DNA of 8,089 nucleotides from Bacteroidota bacterium (GTDB taxonomy: Bacteria; Bacteroidota; Bacteroidia; Bacteroidales; B39-G9): assembly GCA_003648455.1 (NCBI GenBank), contig QMPG01000132.1, forward strand, positions 1 through 8,089, read 5' to 3'. The first letter of the stretch is position 1. Each line of letters opens with the position of its first letter. Shown piece after piece: positions 7,068 through 8,089 of this stretch. The translations under genes were made by a program, and so were the position numbers. The notes under the pieces were generated by a model. That model was not told the DNA's origin. It ran no database searches and saw nothing but the letters and a program-made list of their open reading frames with translations.

Positions 7068-7083
7068 TCCTTGTTTTTAAGGA
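7068..7083 (+). repeat. Short hairpin upstream of the DUF2797 gene
   Basis: TCCTT (7068-7072) pairs with AAGGA (7079-7083) around a six-base loop, 24 bases before the start codon of the plus-strand gene. With only five base pairs it is weak and may be chance. It would matter only if transcription of that gene starts upstream of it. No clear plus-strand promoter could be placed. Confidence 0.2.
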
Positions 7084-7107
7084 TGTTATATTAAAAATTT
7101 TTTTCGA

Positions 7108-7905
7108 ATGAAATTTGCAGGCAATATATTAAAAATGAAAACAAGCCTAAAAAACGGTTTGGTTGACTATTTTTTACCTATTGGAAACGATTTAATTTAT
7201 GTAAATGAATTAATAGGTAAAAATATTAAGTTTAATTTTGATGGAGTGATTAATTGCATTAATTGTGGTAAAAAAATAAACAAAACATATTTTCAGGGAT
7301 ATTGCTATAATTGTTTTGTTACATTACCCCAGACCGACGAATGTATTATTCATCCTGAATTATGTAAAGCTCATCTTGGTATTTCGAGAGATATGGAATG
7401 GGCAAAACAGAATTGTTTGCAGCCACATTATGTTTATCTTGCACTTTCGAGCGATGTAAAAGTAGGAGTTACACGAGCAAGTCAGGTGCCTACTCGGTGG
7501 ATTGACCAAGGAGCAACACAAGCAATAAAATTTGCACAAACTCCTAATCGCTATACCGCAGGTTTAATTGAGATTGAATTGAAAAAGAATATGCGGGATA
7601 AAACGAATTGGAGAAAAATGCTTAGCAATCAAATTGCAAAAGATGTTGATTTAATTGCCGAGAAACAAAAGGCATGTTCACTATTATCTAATGAATTAAA
7701 ACAATTCATTTCTAATGACGATAATGTTACAACAATAGATTATCCTGTTATTAAATATCCCGAAAAAGTTAAAAGTTTAAGCTTTGATAAACAAAGTGAA
7801 ATAGACAAAAAGCTAATTGGCATAAAAGGTCAATATCTTATTTTTGACGATTCAACAGTATTGAATATCAGAAAGCACAATGGTTATTTTGTTGAGGTCG
7901 AGTAG
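7108..7905 (+). CDS. DUF2797 family protein with zinc-finger cysteines and GIY-YIG-like core
   Basis: The 265-residue sequence matches the pattern I know for DUF2797, a family of unknown function. It opens with MKFAGNILKM and continues with a two-CxxC zinc ribbon (C50/C53 and C66/C69). A second cysteine cluster follows (C79, C86, H89, C103) that could bind another metal. The signature core is PHYVYLALSS (106-115), KVGVTR (118-123) and PTRWIDQGATQA (128-139), then AGLIEIELKK and DKTNWRKML. The order YVY, KVG-TR, Arg, Glu (155/157) and Asn167 resembles the GIY-YIG nuclease fold, but that is my inference. The first ATG is chosen because the family begins with this MxFxG motif. It diverges from padR and converges on the next gene; no promoter of its own is clear. 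Residues 205-265 look less conserved. The family call is firm and the function unknown. Confidence 0.85.
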   Translation: MKFAGNILKMKTSLKNGLVDYFLPIGNDLIYVNELIGKNIKFNFDGVINCINCGKKINKTYFQGYCYNCFVTLPQTDECIIHPELCKAHLGISRDMEWAKQNCLQPHYVYLALSSDVKVGVTRASQVPTRWIDQGATQAIKFAQTPNRYTAGLIEIELKKNMRDKTNWRKMLSNQIAKDVDLIAEKQKACSLLSNELKQFISNDDNVTTIDYPVIKYPEKVKSLSFDKQSEIDKKLIGIKGQYLIFDDSTVLNIRKHNGYFVEVE

Positions 7906-7930
7906 GTTTAATACTATTCGATAAGCGGTT

Positions 7931-7954
7931 ACAACATTGAGCTTTAGCTGTTGT
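7931..7954. terminator. Imperfect hairpin between convergent genes, weak terminator candidate
   Basis: ACAAC (7931-7935) pairs with GTTGT (7950-7954), and AGCT (7940-7943) with AGCT (7946-7949), leaving a TT loop and a four-base ATTG bulge on the left side. It lies 25 bases after the stop of the DUF2797 gene and 20 bases beyond the stop of the convergent gene. There is no good U-tract directly after it on either strand, so it is at best a weak terminator. Confidence 0.3.
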
Positions 7955-7973
7955 TAATTACATTTTAAAAAAA

Positions 7974-8089
7974 TTATTTTTTATCCCCCTTTTTGTTTTC
8001 AAACTCTTTAATAATCTCGTCAAGGCTTTTGCCAAGATTTTTAATCGATGCTTTGGCATCTTTTACCAACTCATTATTAGGATATTTAG
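7974..8089 (-). CDS. C-terminal fragment of a probable TPR-repeat protein
   Basis: This is the last 38 codons of a minus-strand gene that continues past the right edge, ending in TAA at 7974-7976. The visible peptide begins KYPNNELVKDAKASIKNLGK and continues SLDEIIKEFENKKGDKK. The 'YPNxELVxDAKxSIxNLGKSxxEIIKEFE' pattern resembles the C-terminal end of tetratricopeptide-repeat proteins of Bacteroidota, often lipoproteins, where the last repeat caps the protein. The lysine-rich tail ends at the stop. The remainder, including any signal peptide, is outside the window. The coding call is good; the family is a moderate guess from a short segment. Confidence 0.6.
   Translation of the reverse strand, partial: KYPNNELVKDAKASIKNLGKSLDEIIKEFENKKGDKK

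Larger units (their letters stand above)
6792..7107. other. Divergent intergenic region between padR and the DUF2797 gene
   Basis: This 316-base gap has no reading frame worth calling. It holds the padR promoter and palindrome at its right end (7004-7048). To their left is about 200 bases that would be the padR mRNA leader if that promoter is used. The leader contains an 11-base palindrome GATGAATCATC (6849-6859), the palindrome TAACGTTA (6880-6887), and a weak 6-bp pairing CTCCGA / TCGGAG (6859-6864 with 6892-6897). None matches a riboswitch I know. A weaker promoter-like TATACTTTG on the minus strand (6818-6826) lacks a -33 box. Confidence 0.5.

Overview
The window looks like chromosomal DNA from a member of the Bacteroidota. 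It is strongly AT-rich and has no Shine-Dalgarno-like sites in front of its genes. Its best promoter candidates fit the TTTG / TAnnTTTG pattern of that phylum. It carries a periplasmic-propeller hybrid sensor kinase and a PadR-PspC operon, both typical of the phylum. Nothing visible narrows it further, and no mobile element, CRISPR array, tRNA or rRNA was seen.

Layout. Bases 1-628 hold no solid gene: two short hairpins and a small, apparently decayed reading frame (303-536). Bases 629-4750 (minus) encode a 1373-residue hybrid histidine kinase. Its order is signal peptide, fourteen propeller blades, Y_Y_Y domain, one membrane helix, HisKA, HATPase_c, receiver and HPt. A promoter-like element overlapped by an 11-bp dyad lies just upstream (4813-4858), abutting a strong hairpin terminator (4856-4888). 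That terminator ends the next operon, also on the minus strand: a PadR-type repressor (6465-6791) followed 10 bp later by a PspC-domain membrane protein (4907-6454). A 12-bp perfect inverted repeat (7020-7048) sits on the predicted -33 element of the padR promoter. Diverging from padR is a DUF2797-type zinc-finger protein (7108-7905, plus). It converges on the 3' end of a gene that runs off the right edge (7974-8089, minus) and probably encodes a TPR protein.

How the parts may work together. The padR-pspC pair reads as one autoregulated envelope-related unit: the repressor probably binds the palindrome in its own promoter, and the membrane protein combines a HAAS-like cytosolic domain, PspC, further helices and a beta-rich C-terminal domain. 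The kinase appears catalytically intact. It ends in a phosphorelay module rather than the AraC-type DNA-binding domain of classical propeller hybrids, and no partner regulator is encoded here, so its output is probably an unlinked response regulator. The DUF2797 protein is not obviously linked to either system. Its central segment resembles a GIY-YIG fold, which makes it the least understood intact gene here.
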